Assembly (NCBI GenBank): GCA_024500155.1
Contig: CM044856.1
Span: forward strand, 49,228,303 to 49,292,302
Reading direction: 5' to 3'
From: Chenopodium formosanum
Taxonomy: Eukaryota; Streptophyta; Magnoliopsida; Caryophyllales; Amaranthaceae
DNA: 64,000 bases
This document shows positions 1 to 11,036 of the stretch, piece by piece. The notes under the pieces are model-generated. The model did no database searches. It was given only the letters and a program-made list of their open reading frames with translations, and was not told the origin of the DNA. Within the stretch, counting starts at the first letter, position 1, and each line of letters starts with the position of its first letter. The position numbers and the translations under genes were made by a program.

Positions 1-265
1 GCCCAATCTCGATGAATAATGAGGAAGTTATGGCCAAAATACTAAACTGGGCTCAAACCGGATTTTACCTACGACCTAATGATCATGTGGAGGGTCCAAA
101 GGTTTAATCCCATTCCTAAAATAACTAGGATTTATTATAAGCTTCTAAAGTTTCTTAATTGATCATAATTATCCTTTTTGAAAATGATAAGATTAAAGAA
201 ATCGAAATTGAATAAAACTTCTCTTTTTGAGAGTCCTTGTTCTGTGCGAAATGAAAGATGGTAAG
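1..265 (+). mobile_element. Element B 5' LTR, left part, first copy
   Basis: Part of a ~2 kb LTR of the gag-only Ty3/gypsy family that dominates the first 48 kb. It matches the LTR stretches at 3554-3737 and 37020-37280 and, on the other strand, those near 7680 and 15420. The LTR starts left of the window. At 261-265 lies GTAAG, the target duplication of the LTR inserted at 266. The continuation of this LTR is at 22701-24268. Confidence 0.75.
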
Positions 266-1117
266 TATAAACACCCAAACGTGTCTCCCCAAAACCAAAC
301 CCAGTGATGAATACCTTTCATGTCATTTGATTATCGAACAAAGCTAAAATATGAAAAGTCTAGTGATGAGGATTTTTTTATTTAAGTATATCTTCTTTTC
401 TGTTTTTGAAAATATTTCTTTTCTTACCCTATTTATGAAAATTGTGCATTCTAGTTTAGTTTGGTCCATTATATGGGTTCAATATTATTGTAGTTGGATG
501 GGCCTTGAAAAACCTTTCCAACGTTATATTATAAGCCCAACTTTGATGAATAATGAGGAAGTTATGGCCAAAATATTAAACTCGGCCCGATTTGGTTCTT
601 ACATACAACCCAATCATCTAGAGGAGGGCCTATTATTAATTATCATTCCTAAAGCTATTAGGATTGATTATAGTCTTCTAGCATACTCTAGACGTTCTCT
701 TTAATCCTAATGGAGTTAGGATTGATAATTATGTTTAAAAGAGTTTGAAATTGAATAAAACTACTCCTTTTGAGAATCCTTTTTTTGTACGATATGGAAT
801 ATAGTTTGATTTTTTTTTCTTGACTCATAATCTTTATACAAATATTATATGGTTGGATAATCTTGAAATTATCTTTCCAATGATACATTATAATATTAAT
901 TCTGAGCTATAACGAAAAAGATATGAATGAGATATGAAACTCTATCCAAAACTGACACCCTTCCATTATTTCAACCATATCTTTTTATATACAAATGAAT
1001 TTTGATCTGATTCTTATTGAGTTTGAAATTATACTTCAAGAGCTTTCCAACGACATATTATATGCCTTATTTGGACTTATGGTTCAAAAGATATGATGAA
1101 AACAAAATCCGCAAAAA

Positions 1118-1165
1118 CTGTTTTGCAGTGCCGATCGACAGGGCAGTTGCGGCAACATCGTCGAG
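1118..1165 (+). repeat. Short GC-rich motif block upstream of LTR TATA
   Basis: A GC-rich stretch in an AT-rich LTR, about 60 bp before the TATA box. It holds GCCGATCGACAGG and TTGCGGCAACATCGTCGAG-type motifs. It corresponds in position to larger GCGCC arrays in other LTRs of the family at 7262-7402, 15010-15135, 21350-21430, 40965-41040 and 43915-44015. Confidence 0.55.
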
Positions 1166-1221
1166 TTTTATTCCTCTTCGAACTCCGATTATTTTTTTTT
1201 ATCAAATCCGGATTGTTTTCG

Positions 1222-1230
1222 TTATAAATA
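1222..1230 (+). promoter_or_regulatory. LTR TATA box
   Basis: TTATAAATA in the N 5' LTR. The same box recurs at the matching place in sibling LTRs: rc at about 7216 and 14971, forward near 37640 and 48050. This marks the U3/R boundary region of the family. Confidence 0.6.
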
Positions 1231-2448
1231 GCCTCCTTAAACCTTTGTTTTTAATGATCAACTCTCAGCAAGAATTTCTTGATTCTCTCTCTGTCTCTTT
1301 TCTAGCCTAGTCTTTTATAAACATATTTCCTCATACATTAGCACTAGACACACCTAGCCAAGTTCGAAGTTGCCTTTCCCTAGACGTGAAAGGTTTGATA
1401 TTTTTGAGGGTTTGATCCCAAATCTCTATTTCAATTATTTAGTTTAATTCCTTAATTTTATATTTTCCTTAAAGTTACTAACGTGTGTATTTTGTTATTA
1501 AAAAGAGATATTAGGCATCCAAGTAAGTACTTTAATTGTTTAATTGATTTATGATATAGAATTCATGTTCAGATTGTTATTTTTATTCCTAGTATCATGT
1601 TTAGGATGTTTTTCCTAGTATCGTGTTAGGATGTTTTTCTTAGTATGATGTTTAGGGTGACAACAATAAGTTCCTAATATCAATTATGATTTCTATGAAG
1701 CTTCCTACTTTCTTTCCTAATAGCATGTTAGTATCATGTTAGGGTTAACGCTTTGATCTTTAATGTTTATTGACCTGCAAGGGTTTGTTATTAATCTTGT
1801 TAGTATCATGCCTAGGATCTTGCTATTGTTATGCTTTAACATGATTATGGTTGTTATGATATTTTTAATTAGGACTTTTTTTTTATGATTATTATTTTTG
1901 ATTATTATGTTGCTTGTATATGATATTTATTAATATTGCTGGATCACACCTTTTATGTATATTTAAAGGGAATTGGTACTTGTAATCACGCTTAATGAGA
2001 CAATTAATAATCTTGTTTAGGGTTAATTTAATTATAATTCAAGTGATCGCCAATAATAGTTTATTTGTGCATTAATATTCAATCAACATAGATTAAACAG
2101 GTTTAGGGTAAATCTATTGATTGCATGTTAGTCGAAAAGCGCACAGCGCACATGAATACGAGAAGAATAAAGTAGAGGCCTATTTTTAGGGCGAGTTCTT
2201 TCTCTTTTAGATTGGATTCATACCTTCATCCTCGAACACCAGTCATGGTTCTAGACCTATCGGAGTTAACGATCTCCTAGATCGTTAAGGGGTGTCACCT
2301 TCACCCTGGGAACGGTTTACAAGTTTCTAAAACTTGTTGGCGACTCTTTTGCTCTTGTTTCTTTCCCTTTGGACGCCACCATGCTTAAGTGTATGATCAC
2401 AGTGGGGTTCAAGTTTGGGGTAATGATTGAAATATTCCCTAAAGTTTT

Positions 2449-2466
2449 TGGCGACTCCACTGGGGA
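2449..2466 (+). other. Primer binding site, tRNA-Arg type
   Basis: TGGCGACTCCACTGGGGA, six bases after the LTR end. It is complementary to the 3' end of a plant tRNA-Arg of the GACTCC... acceptor-stem type. The same site follows LTR ends at 24275-24292 (+) and 13691-13709 (-). Ogre-type Ty3/gypsy elements of the Tat clade are known to use tRNA-Arg. Confidence 0.85.
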
Positions 2467-3553
2467 GGATTTCTATTTTAATTCCTAAATTTTTTTTAGG
2501 CAAATATTTAGAATTAGTGGATGAGACTCGAAAAGTTCTAAGTATTTCATGTGCATAATTTTGATTAACATTATTGTCATCTGCATAAAAAATGATCTCA
2601 TTAAAAAGACCAACCGTGATGAGTAAAAAACATTATATTTTTACACATAGGAAATTTAAGGAATATCTTTCACAACTAGAATCGAAATAATGCTACGAAA
2701 AATTGGAAAATTTTACAAACACAAAAAGCTAATGAGGCATGTTGGAACTGGCGTCCAGCAAATCGAGCCTGTCGCCGAAGATATGGCTCTATCGCTGAGC
2801 GACAATTCTATCGCCAAGCGATAAGGCTATATCGCGGCGACAGTACCTGTCGGCTGGCGTTACGTTCTTCCAATACCGAGCCAGAAATATGAGTTCTAAT
2901 TTCGACCATTTCAAGTACTGTTGGCTCGATCCTACTTCCTGATTGAATTTTTCGCACTTTTCTGAAACCCATATGTGTTCTACATATGGACATAACCCTC
3001 TGGGAATTCATGCTCCATCTACCTGATTAAACGCTCTAAGCAACAAAGGGTACATCCGAGAATGTTGAATTCACCAAACCATGGACGCGAGTTTAACTTG
3101 CGAGGTCCCATCCACACACACCAACCCTTCCAAAGGTAAGGCTTCTGCGCGGTGCATCCGGACTCATAACTATAGACCCTCTTTGACTAACCCATATCCT
3201 TGAACTTCAAAGAACTAGAGCCATGGTTAGGTTGCAAACTCATTGCATCACGTTGTGACTACTTGACTACTTGTGCATCTCTAACTTTTGCATACTTATT
3301 ATGTGACTAAACTAACCGTTTGGTTTGACTTGTGTTTGTAAATAGGTCTTAATAAACTAATTAATGACTAAAGAGTTTTTCTTAATTAATTAATTAATTA
3401 ATTTGAGCTAAAAAAATGAATTTAAAATCGAGTCATACCCGGATTTTTATTCCCGTATACTGCACAAGCGTCATTTTGTTTTTGTCATAGCCGGATCTCT
3501 AGGAAGAGTTACGTGTCGTACATCATATGGATCTGTAGCCCCGGTGTTAAGGA
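2467..3553 (+). mobile_element. Element N internal 5' region (fragment)
   Basis: Non-coding leader of the family, collinear with 12780-13690 (minus, element A) and with 24293-24711 plus 31336-32000 (element B). A GC-rich TCGCC/GGCG block is at 2745-2875. At about 3553 the sequence jumps directly into LTR sequence of element B, so gag, the 3' half and the 3' LTR of this N copy are missing. I see no coding capacity. Confidence 0.7.
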
Positions 3554-3737
3554 TCATGTGGAGTGTCCAAAGGTTTAATCCCATTCCTAAAATAACTAGG
3601 ATTTATTATAAGCTTCTATAAGTTTCTAAAAAGATCATAATTACCCTTTTTTGAAATGATAAGATCAAAGAATTCGAAATTGAATAAAACTTCTCTTTTT
3701 GAGAGTCCTTGTTCTGTGCGAAATGAAAGATGGTAAG
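3554..3737 (+). repeat. Element B 5' LTR, left part, second copy
   Basis: Repeats the LTR stretch found at about 82-265, including the final GATGGTAAG before an inserted N LTR. Because the same insertion junction occurs twice, this is best read as a duplication by unequal exchange rather than two independent insertions. GTAAG at 3733-3737 pairs with GTAAG at 22696-22700. Confidence 0.7.
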
Positions 3738-4196
3738 TGTAGACACCCAAATTGTCTCCCCAAAACCAAACCCAGTGACGAATAACTTTCATGTCATTTG
3801 ATTATCGAACAAAGCAAAGTCTAGTGATGAGGATGTTTTTTATTAAATTATATCTTCTTTGTGTTTTTGAAAATATTTCTTTTCTTACCCTATTTATGAA
3901 AAACGTGCATTTCAATTTAGTTTGGTCAATGATATGCGTCCAATAATAGTGTGGTTGGATGGGGTTTTAAAAAACCTTTCCAACGATATATTATAAGCCC
4001 AATTTCGATGAATAATGAGGAAGTTATGGCCAAAATACTAAACTCAGCCCGGTTTGGTTCTTACATACGGCCCAATGATCTAGAGCAGGGCCTATTATCA
4101 ATTACCATTCCTAAAGCTATTAGGATTGATTATAGTCTTCTAGAATACTCTAAAAGGTTCTCTTTAATCTTAATGGAGTTAGGATTGATAATTATG

Positions 4197-4210
4197 TTTC
4201 AAAGAGTTTG
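4197..4210. repeat. LINE target-site duplication, left
   Basis: TTTCAAAGAGTTTG, identical to 20965-20978. It directly borders the LINE poly(A) (read as T on this strand). Length of 14 bp is typical of L1-type insertion. Confidence 0.9.
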
Positions 4211-4227
4211 TTTTTTTTTTTTTTTTT
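4211..4227 (-). other. LINE poly(A) tail
   Basis: Seventeen T on the plus strand, i.e. the 3' poly(A) of the minus-strand LINE, directly next to the target duplication. Confidence 0.85.
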
Positions 4228-4244
4228 GACAAGAGGAAACTAAA

Positions 4245-5934
4245 CTAAAGATTACAAAAGGAAATAAAATTGCTTCTACACTTTTTGGCTAGCAAGTGAG
4301 CTCTACCCACTTGTTCTCTCCCCACCTTCCAAATGGTACACTTTCTAAAAGATCTTCCCAATCTTTGAATATCTTTTACTGTCCATCGTAGTTCTATATC
4401 CGCTTGAATAGGGGCCTTCAATCTATGCACTAAAATTTCAGAGTCAGTGTAGATCTTAACCATCTCATAATTTTTTTGACGAGCCCAAATTAGCGTTAGC
4501 TAGCAAGCTTTGACCTCTGCCTGTACCGCTGAATTAGTCTTACCATACGACGAACCTCCACCATCCTCAAAATTTGAGCCATATTCTAAGAAACTCCATC
4601 CAAACCCTGCATTACCTGATTGCTTCTGCCATGAGCCGTCTATCTCAATAATCACGTCCTAATTGCTATCCCATCCTATATATACTTCCTTCACAGCCCA
4701 AATCAATTCTCAGAAAACCTGGAGGGGGCCCATTTGCCTATTTTCGGGGTCCTCCTCCCATTCACTAAATCGGCCTAGTGACTGGAAGGTTTTTAGAGAG
4801 TTAATAGAGGACTCTACATTTCTCTAAAAAGCTGGTAAATCCCTCGGTTCGAACCTAAACACTCTTGCATTCCTTGTTATCCAGAGACTCCATAAGACTA
4901 TGATCAAAATCTTAATACGGTTACTGTGTACTCCATCCTTGCTATAAAAGAGCAGGATATAGTTTCGACTCCACTGCCCTAACGGATTGTTAAATTCCGA
5001 GTTGATGCTCAAGGGGAATACTCTCCAAGCATCCCTGGCTAACGGGCACAACCTAAACAAATGTTGACCATCTTCCTTTGGGTCCTGACACAGTTCACAC
5101 TCCTCATCTATGTCTATTCCTCGGTAGTGTAAGTTGGCCTTCACTACTATTCCATTCATTAATAATTTCCACATAAAAAGCCTCCATTGTGGTGGAATAT
5201 TAAGTTTCCAAATTAATCTGACATATTCAAAATCCTGATCCGAAAGGAACTTATCTCTTTGGCCAAGAAGGAAGGCATATCCTGTTTTAACAGTGTAGAC
5301 CCCTGACTTGTGATTAAGCCAATACAAAAAATCTTCCCCTTCCTCTAAATGTGGTAGCTCCATTCCTAATATCCTACACGTTGACTCCCACTCAAAACGC
5401 TCCCTTACTAGTTCAGCATTCCATCTCCTCGGGTGCTGCAATATTAAATCCTTTGCTCTCCAAGTACCCACCCCTGTCAGCACCCGGTTTGACTTCAGAA
5501 TAGGAGAATGCCCTTCCGCCTATCTTCCACTAGCTGCTCTGACCCGCTCTCCATTACCTATCTTTCACGCAAAACCTGTAATAAATTTGTTAGTAACCTT
5601 GTGAAAACCCCTTCTCCCCCAGGAGGCATTACCTCTCAATTTTACACTCGACCCTCCTGTACAAATAGTACAATTATGATTTAGATCATAGGATCTAGTT
5701 AGCAGCAACTGTGGGTTACAGTGCATTCTACAAGCCTTCTTAAATAAGAGCACATCATTCAACACTTCCATTAACCTAATACCCAGACCACCCATTCCCT
5801 TTGGTAGTTGCAACGTATCCCTTTTCACCTAATGTAGCCCATTCTGGCCTTTTGAAGCCCAAAAGAACCTATCTATCTAAGAGTCAATCCTATTTGCTAC
5901 CGCAACTAGTAGCTTGAAGTATTTCATAACATGG
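4245..5934 (-). pseudogene. LINE ORF2, 3' part: RT thumb, zinc-binding region, RNase H
   Basis: Reading from 5934 downwards, the frame continues the RT of 15692-18133 across element A (THVMKYFKL spans the joint once the duplicated CATGG is counted once). Then comes a GGLGIR region (5565-5828) and a zf-RVT-like region (4824-5483) with WKLNIPPQWRLFMWK and a CELCQDPKEDGQHLF cluster. An RNase H domain follows (about 4660-4245), with DGSW, AEVKAC and YTDSEILV as the Asp, Glu and Asp motif positions. Several in-frame stops separate these blocks. Plant L1 elements often carry this C-terminal RNase H. Confidence 0.85.
5930..5934. repeat. Target-site duplication of element A, left
   Basis: CATGG, identical to 15692-15696, flanking the two LTR outer ends of element A. 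Removing A and one copy restores the LINE ORF2 frame. Confidence 0.9.
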
Positions 5935-6522
5935 TGTAGGGAATATTTCAAGCGTTAATCCCCTTGCTTGAACCCCACTGTGATCATACACTAAAGTACG
6001 GTGGCGTTCAAAAGGGAAGAAGATAGAGCAAAAGAGTCGCCAAAAAGTTTTAAGAACTTGTAAACAGTTCATAGGATGAAGGTTACACCCCTTAACGATC
6101 CAAGAGATCGTCAACTCCATAAGGTCTAGAACCAAATAAGGGTTCGGGGATGATGGTACCAATCCAACCTAAAAGAGATTGAACCTTCCCTAATAATAGG
6201 CCTCTACTTTATTCTGATCGTATTCATGTGCACTTTCTGATTAACATGCAATCAATAGGATTAACCCTAAACCTGTTTAATCTATGTTGGTTGAATTTAA
6301 TGCACAAACAAAACTATTATTAGCGATCACTTGAATTATAATCACAATTAACCCTAAACAAGATTATTAATTATCTTATTAAGCGTGAATACAAGTACCA
6401 ATTCCCTGTAAACATGCGTAAAAGGCGTGATCAAGCAATAAAGAATAAATATCAAGCAACATAATAATTAATAATAAATAATCAATCATTAGAATAAACA
6501 TGAATAATAATAATTATCATCA

Positions 6523-6523
6523 A

Positions 6524-6568
<45 letters not shown>
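6523..6568. repeat. (AAT)n microsatellite in LTR
   Basis: About 46 bp of AAT repeats. The corresponding place in the partner LTR (near 14305-14320) has only a short interrupted run, so most of the growth came after insertion. Confidence 0.8.
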
Positions 6569-6569
<1 letters not shown>

Positions 6570-7261
6570 TTCATAAATTATCATAAATTATAACAATTAT
6601 AATCATAATCATGTTCATGTTAATATTAAAGCATAATAATAGCAATATCCTAGGCATGATACTAACAAGATTAATAACAAACCCTAGCATGTCACTAAGC
6701 AATAAAAATTAAATCTTTAACCCTAACATGATACTAACAATCATAAATATTAGGAAGAACATAGGAAGCATCGTAACAATCATACTTAATATTAAATTAC
6801 CCTAGACATGATACTAGGAATATCATAATAACAATGTAAACATGACTTCTACATCACAAATCAATAAATCAATTAAAGTACTTATTTTGATGCTTCGTAC
6901 CTCTTTCTAATAACAAAATACACTCGTTAGTAACTTCAAGGAAAATAATAAAAAAAAACAATTAAATTAAATAATTGAAATAGAGATTTGGGACCAAGCC
7001 CTCAGAAATTAAACCTTTCACGTCTAGGGCGAAGGCAACTTCGAATATGGCTAGGTGTTTCTAGATCTTGCGAATGCGGAATTTTGTATGTGAAAACAAA
7101 GTTTAGAAGGAAAAAAGAAAAAGATAAAAGATTAAGAGGATGCTAATTAAAACTGATTATTGATGAAACTTGTGAATGAGGAGAATTGGTTAATGAAAAC
7201 GGAGTTTTTAATACGATATTTATAGATAAAATCAGCCAAAAAGATAAAATAAACCAAACAG

Positions 7262-7402
7262 AGTCTGACGCACAAAAAAACAGAGCTGGTGCCAACCCTG
7301 ACAAACTGGCGCCAAACACCAACACTAGCGCAAGGCGACAGTGGCTAGCGCCAGGCCTGGTTCCAGGCGCTAAAGCCTGGGGTCAGGCGCCAAGCCTGAT
7401 TT
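7262..7402 (-). repeat. GC-rich GGCGCC array in LTR
   Basis: Repeated GGCGCC, TAGCGCCAGG and CAGGCGC motifs in an otherwise AT-rich LTR, beginning about 40 bp upstream of the TATA box on the minus strand. The partner array at 15010-15135 lacks a ~20-bp piece present here (around 7362-7383). Confidence 0.75.
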
Positions 7403-7958
7403 TAACGCGTTTTTGGAAATCAGATAAATTTGCCGTACTGGAGGATAAAATCATATAATTTCCTTGAAAATGCTATTTGATTTTAATTAAAACTCTGAAA
7501 AGTCAACTAGTCAATTTATCAATGCTAATTGAATTAGGAATGAAAAGAACCTTCTAGAAGAATCTAAAAGACTAAAACCATTCCTAATTTCATTAGGAAT
7601 GATAAATCATATTAGGCCCTCCCCAAGATCATTGGGCCGCATATAAGGCTCAAAACGGGCCCAGTTTGGTAAATTGGCCATAATTTCCTCAATATTCATC
7701 GGAATTGGGCTTATAATATGTCATTGGAAAGCTCTTGTCAAGCCCCATCCAACTACACTCTTATTGGACCCATATCATGGACCAACCAAACTGGATTGGC
7801 TGTTTTCTTAAAATAAGTTTTCAAAAACAAAGAGAAAAGAAATTAAAACTATCCGCAACACTAGACTTTCCACACTTTCACTTCATTCGATTATGATTCG
7901 ACGCGAAAGGTACTCATCACTGGGTTTGGTTTTGGGGAGACACAAATGGGTGTCTATA

Positions 7959-10900
7959 GAAGTTCCCACTTTGACTGAGTTTGGAGAAACGCAAGTTTCA
8001 AAAACAAAAGTCAAAGTAGCGATAGGGACGGAGAATAATTCAGAACGTTCTGCGATCCTAAACCATTCTTGTAACGCCGATACCTGCTAACTAGCGTTAG
8101 TTAAACAAATAAAAGAGTTAAGAAACGAGTATCTTGCACCGTCGAGCACACGTCTCTGAAAGTAACCGATTCGCTGCCGCTTTACTGTTGTTTTGATGAC
8201 TTCTGCAGGCTAGAGAATGCCATCCCGCTTGAAAACTGCTACGGCTGTAACTGCTTCCAAATTAGAAAATTTCTTCGCCTAAAACGATCCTCCTCCGCAT
8301 TGATAATATTCCACGTCCAAGGGAATATCATCGAAGATTGCTTCTCTTGAAACAAATCCTCATCCGCATTGATATTCCACGTCCAAGGGAATACTATCGA
8401 AGATTGCTTCTCTTGAAACAGTCCTCAGTTGTTTGTGACAACTCTCCATAATCTAGGGAACTCCATCTTGCTGCTTGTTTTGACGATCTTCCGCAATCTA
8501 GGGAACGCCGTCAATCAACGTTGCTACATCTCGAGCCTTTTCTTGAATCATAGTGACAACCTTTCCAATCATAGCAAAAGTCGTCGAAGACCGCCTCATC
8601 ATGAACCGCTCTTTTCATATCTTGGTGACAACCTCCACAATCTTAGCGAACGCCGTCGAAGACCGCCCATCTCGTGCTATCTTCTCAAATCTTGGGTGAC
8701 AACCTCTACAATCTTAGCGAATGCCGTCGAAGACCGCCCATCTCGTGCTATCTTCTCAAATATTGAGTGACAACCTCCACAATCTTAGTGAATGCCGTCG
8801 AAGACCGCCCATCTCGTGCTATCTTCTCAAACTTTGGTGACAAATTCCACAATCTTAGCGAATGCCGTCGAAAATAACTTTACTTGAAGTCATCCTCAGT
8901 TGTTGCGATAATATTTCGAAGAAAATTACCGAAGACCAACACTTGTCGATCTTTAAAGCTCGCTCAAACTTTGCTTCCGCTATTCCTATACATCGGCGCT
9001 TTCGTTGCTTTGAACCTATACGTCGGTGCCTTTTCTGCTTTTGAGCCAATGCTTAGGCGCTTTAAGCTAAGTGAGACGATCTTTCATCAAGTCGATCACC
9101 TATTTGCGGTTGTAATCAAATCGACTACTCAATCACGTCAAATTGCTTATAGGGGCTAACTGGCATACCAAGGAACCCGAAATTGCTGTATGAAGTCAAA
9201 ATCACCTTTCTAAGAGGCTTCGAGCTCTGTCGCTGCTGAAATATCTCTGGCGCCAAGAATTGACTCTGTCGCCGAATGCTGTGATAGGGTCTTCCCTGTT
9301 CTGCTACACCTGTATTCATTTTGACTATAGAACTTTGCCAATCTTTTTAATTATCTTAGGGTTGACGGCTTAATGTTTCTTGACTTATAGACTTGACACG
9401 ACTCAAGGTATAAACTTGACTCTCTGTAACTGAATGACTCGAGGTTGACTCGACTCAAAGTAAAATGACACATGTGACTCGTGACCCGTGTGTGCATAGT
9501 GTTGATTATGCGACTCAAAAATGCAAAAAAGCAAAAATTTTCCGTCATTTTTGTGGAGGTATTGACTTTCTCCCGAAAAAGAAAGACGTGAAAAAAGAAT
9601 CAAAAGTTTTGAAGGTGCATGTTGAATGAGCTTAGTCAAATGTTGTTTGATAATATCTCTCAAGGTGCAAGGATAAATCCATCCAAGGTTATCTCAACTG
9701 TTGACTCAATGATGAAAGCATTTAGGTAACTTAGGCACGGAGGCTAAGCACTTCATACTTCGTGATGCAATGATGATTATGATTGATGAGTGATGTTGAT
9801 ATGACAAGGCATGCTTCAACGGTGTATTAAGATTTCATGACAAAGGGTTCCTAAGGGAAGTATATTTGGTCATGTATCTGTGCAGTGTGTGAATGTGACA
9901 CTAAAGTTAGGCCGCAAAGGCTAAGTGTGTGGAGAAATATTATTATTAGAAGAGTCAAATAATGGTGACTCTTAGGCTAGGTAAGCTAATGATGTAGGGA
10001 TCAAGCCCCCAAATCTAGCTCTAAATGAATAGGGATGAACACAGGGAATCCCTTGATATGATCACGGTGTAAGTGTGTGAATGTGAATATGAATGCATTT
10101 TTATTACGGCCGCACCTCGATGTGAGGTTGCCTACGTATCCGTTAGGAATCAGGCCGAACGTAGCTCTAGCCGAACCTCGCACAAGTGTATATACCTCAA
10201 AAAGGTCTTTTTAAGGGTTGTTAGGTGGTTAGGCTAAAGGTTATAGAAGAAGGGGATAAAGGCTCAAGACCCTAGATAAGCCCCCCAAGGTGTGAAGCTT
10301 TGCTTTTAAATCTTTGTATTTTTATGCTTGAGTTTCTACTCTTTTTAAGCTCTCTTTGCTTTAGCATTTATTTTATTTTAATAAGTGTGGGCAATCCCAA
10401 TCGAGCGGTCTATCACTCACTTGGCATTCATGTTTCTCAGGCACGGTACCAAGCACTCGATAAGAGACGCAATCTGAGACGTGTTCTTATCGAAGATATT
10501 TTCATATCAAAGACATTGGAAAACTTGCCTGTTTGTACATTTTTATTATTATTTTTGCTTATTATTTTTTTATTTTGATCTTCTGAAATCACTCAAGCTT
10601 TGTTCTTTGAAAATTACATAAGTTGCACACCATCCCATCCCAAGGTTAGGTAGATGTAGGTTGAAGAAAGAAAGGTTTATCGTTGGACGAGGCTCAAAGT
10701 GGTTTATGAAGAAAGTATTGTATAATTGAAGGGTGAAAGAAGATGTGATGTGGCTACAAGGGGTGCCTTAAATCATTGCTATACCTTGTGCTCAATTCGA
10801 CATGAATTTTTTTATTTTTATTTTAATGCAATATAATGAAATGATCATATATAAGGAAATAAATGCTCATTTAAAGGAAAAATAAATAATGATCCTACAA

Positions 10901-11036
10901 AATAAATCTAAGGAGAATAAGAAGGTGTCTATGCTAGACTTATTAGGGAAAGGGTAAATGAGAATAAATAGAACAAAGAGGTCACGAAATCTTGTCGTTG
11001 AAGCTCGCCTCTTGTCTTGTGTTATTCGCTCCGACA
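7959..11036 (-). mobile_element. Element A internal region between gag and 3' LTR, non-coding
   Basis: About 3.1 kb without a supported protein. On the minus strand it contains, in order: a post-gag spacer, a block strongly shared with element B (10098-10195 against about 34430-34525), a GC-rich patch (9215-9290), a ~71-bp tandem repeat (8570-8872) and a purine-rich tract next to the 3' LTR (rc of 7961-7972). No protease, RT or integrase motif was seen in any frame. Confidence 0.75.
8570..8872 (-). repeat. ~71-bp tandem repeat, element A
   Basis: Four units with starts (TCTTAGCGAA-like) at 8641, 8712, 8783 and 8853, plus a more diverged unit before. Period 71, 71, 70. Each carries GCCGTCGAAGACCGCCCAT and CTCGTGCTATC. 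The complement matches the ~70-bp units of element B at 35979-36464. The open frames here are by-products. Confidence 0.85.

Larger units (their letters stand above)
266..2443 (+). mobile_element. Element N 5' LTR
   Basis: A nearly full LTR of about 2.18 kb. The expected start TGTAGACACC reads TATAAACACC (two G-to-A changes) and the end reads ATTCCCTAAA instead of ...CCCTACA. A TATA box lies near 1222. The LTR is followed at once by a tRNA-Arg primer site, so it is a 5' LTR. It sits inside the older B LTR after GTAAG. The open reading frames in it are chance frames. Confidence 0.8.
5935..7958 (-). repeat. Element A 3' LTR
   Basis: 2,024 bp. On the minus strand it runs from TATAGACACC (TGTAGACACC with one change) to CCCTACA. 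TATA box near 7216. It contains a (AAT)n run at about 6523-6568 and a GC-rich array at 7262-7402. It pairs with 13715-15691; the length difference lies mostly in these two tracts. Confidence 0.9.

Noticed and set aside
351..704. ORFs of 92-117 aa (351-704, 3951-4229) with shared sequence
   Set aside because: Both lie in U3 of sibling LTRs and match only because the LTRs match; composition is AT-driven and frames break in other LTR copies.
8429..8770. 113-aa plus-strand ORF with internal repeats
   Set aside because: It is the ~71-bp tandem repeat read antisense to element A; the 71-bp period is not a multiple of 3, so the repeated peptide does not persist.
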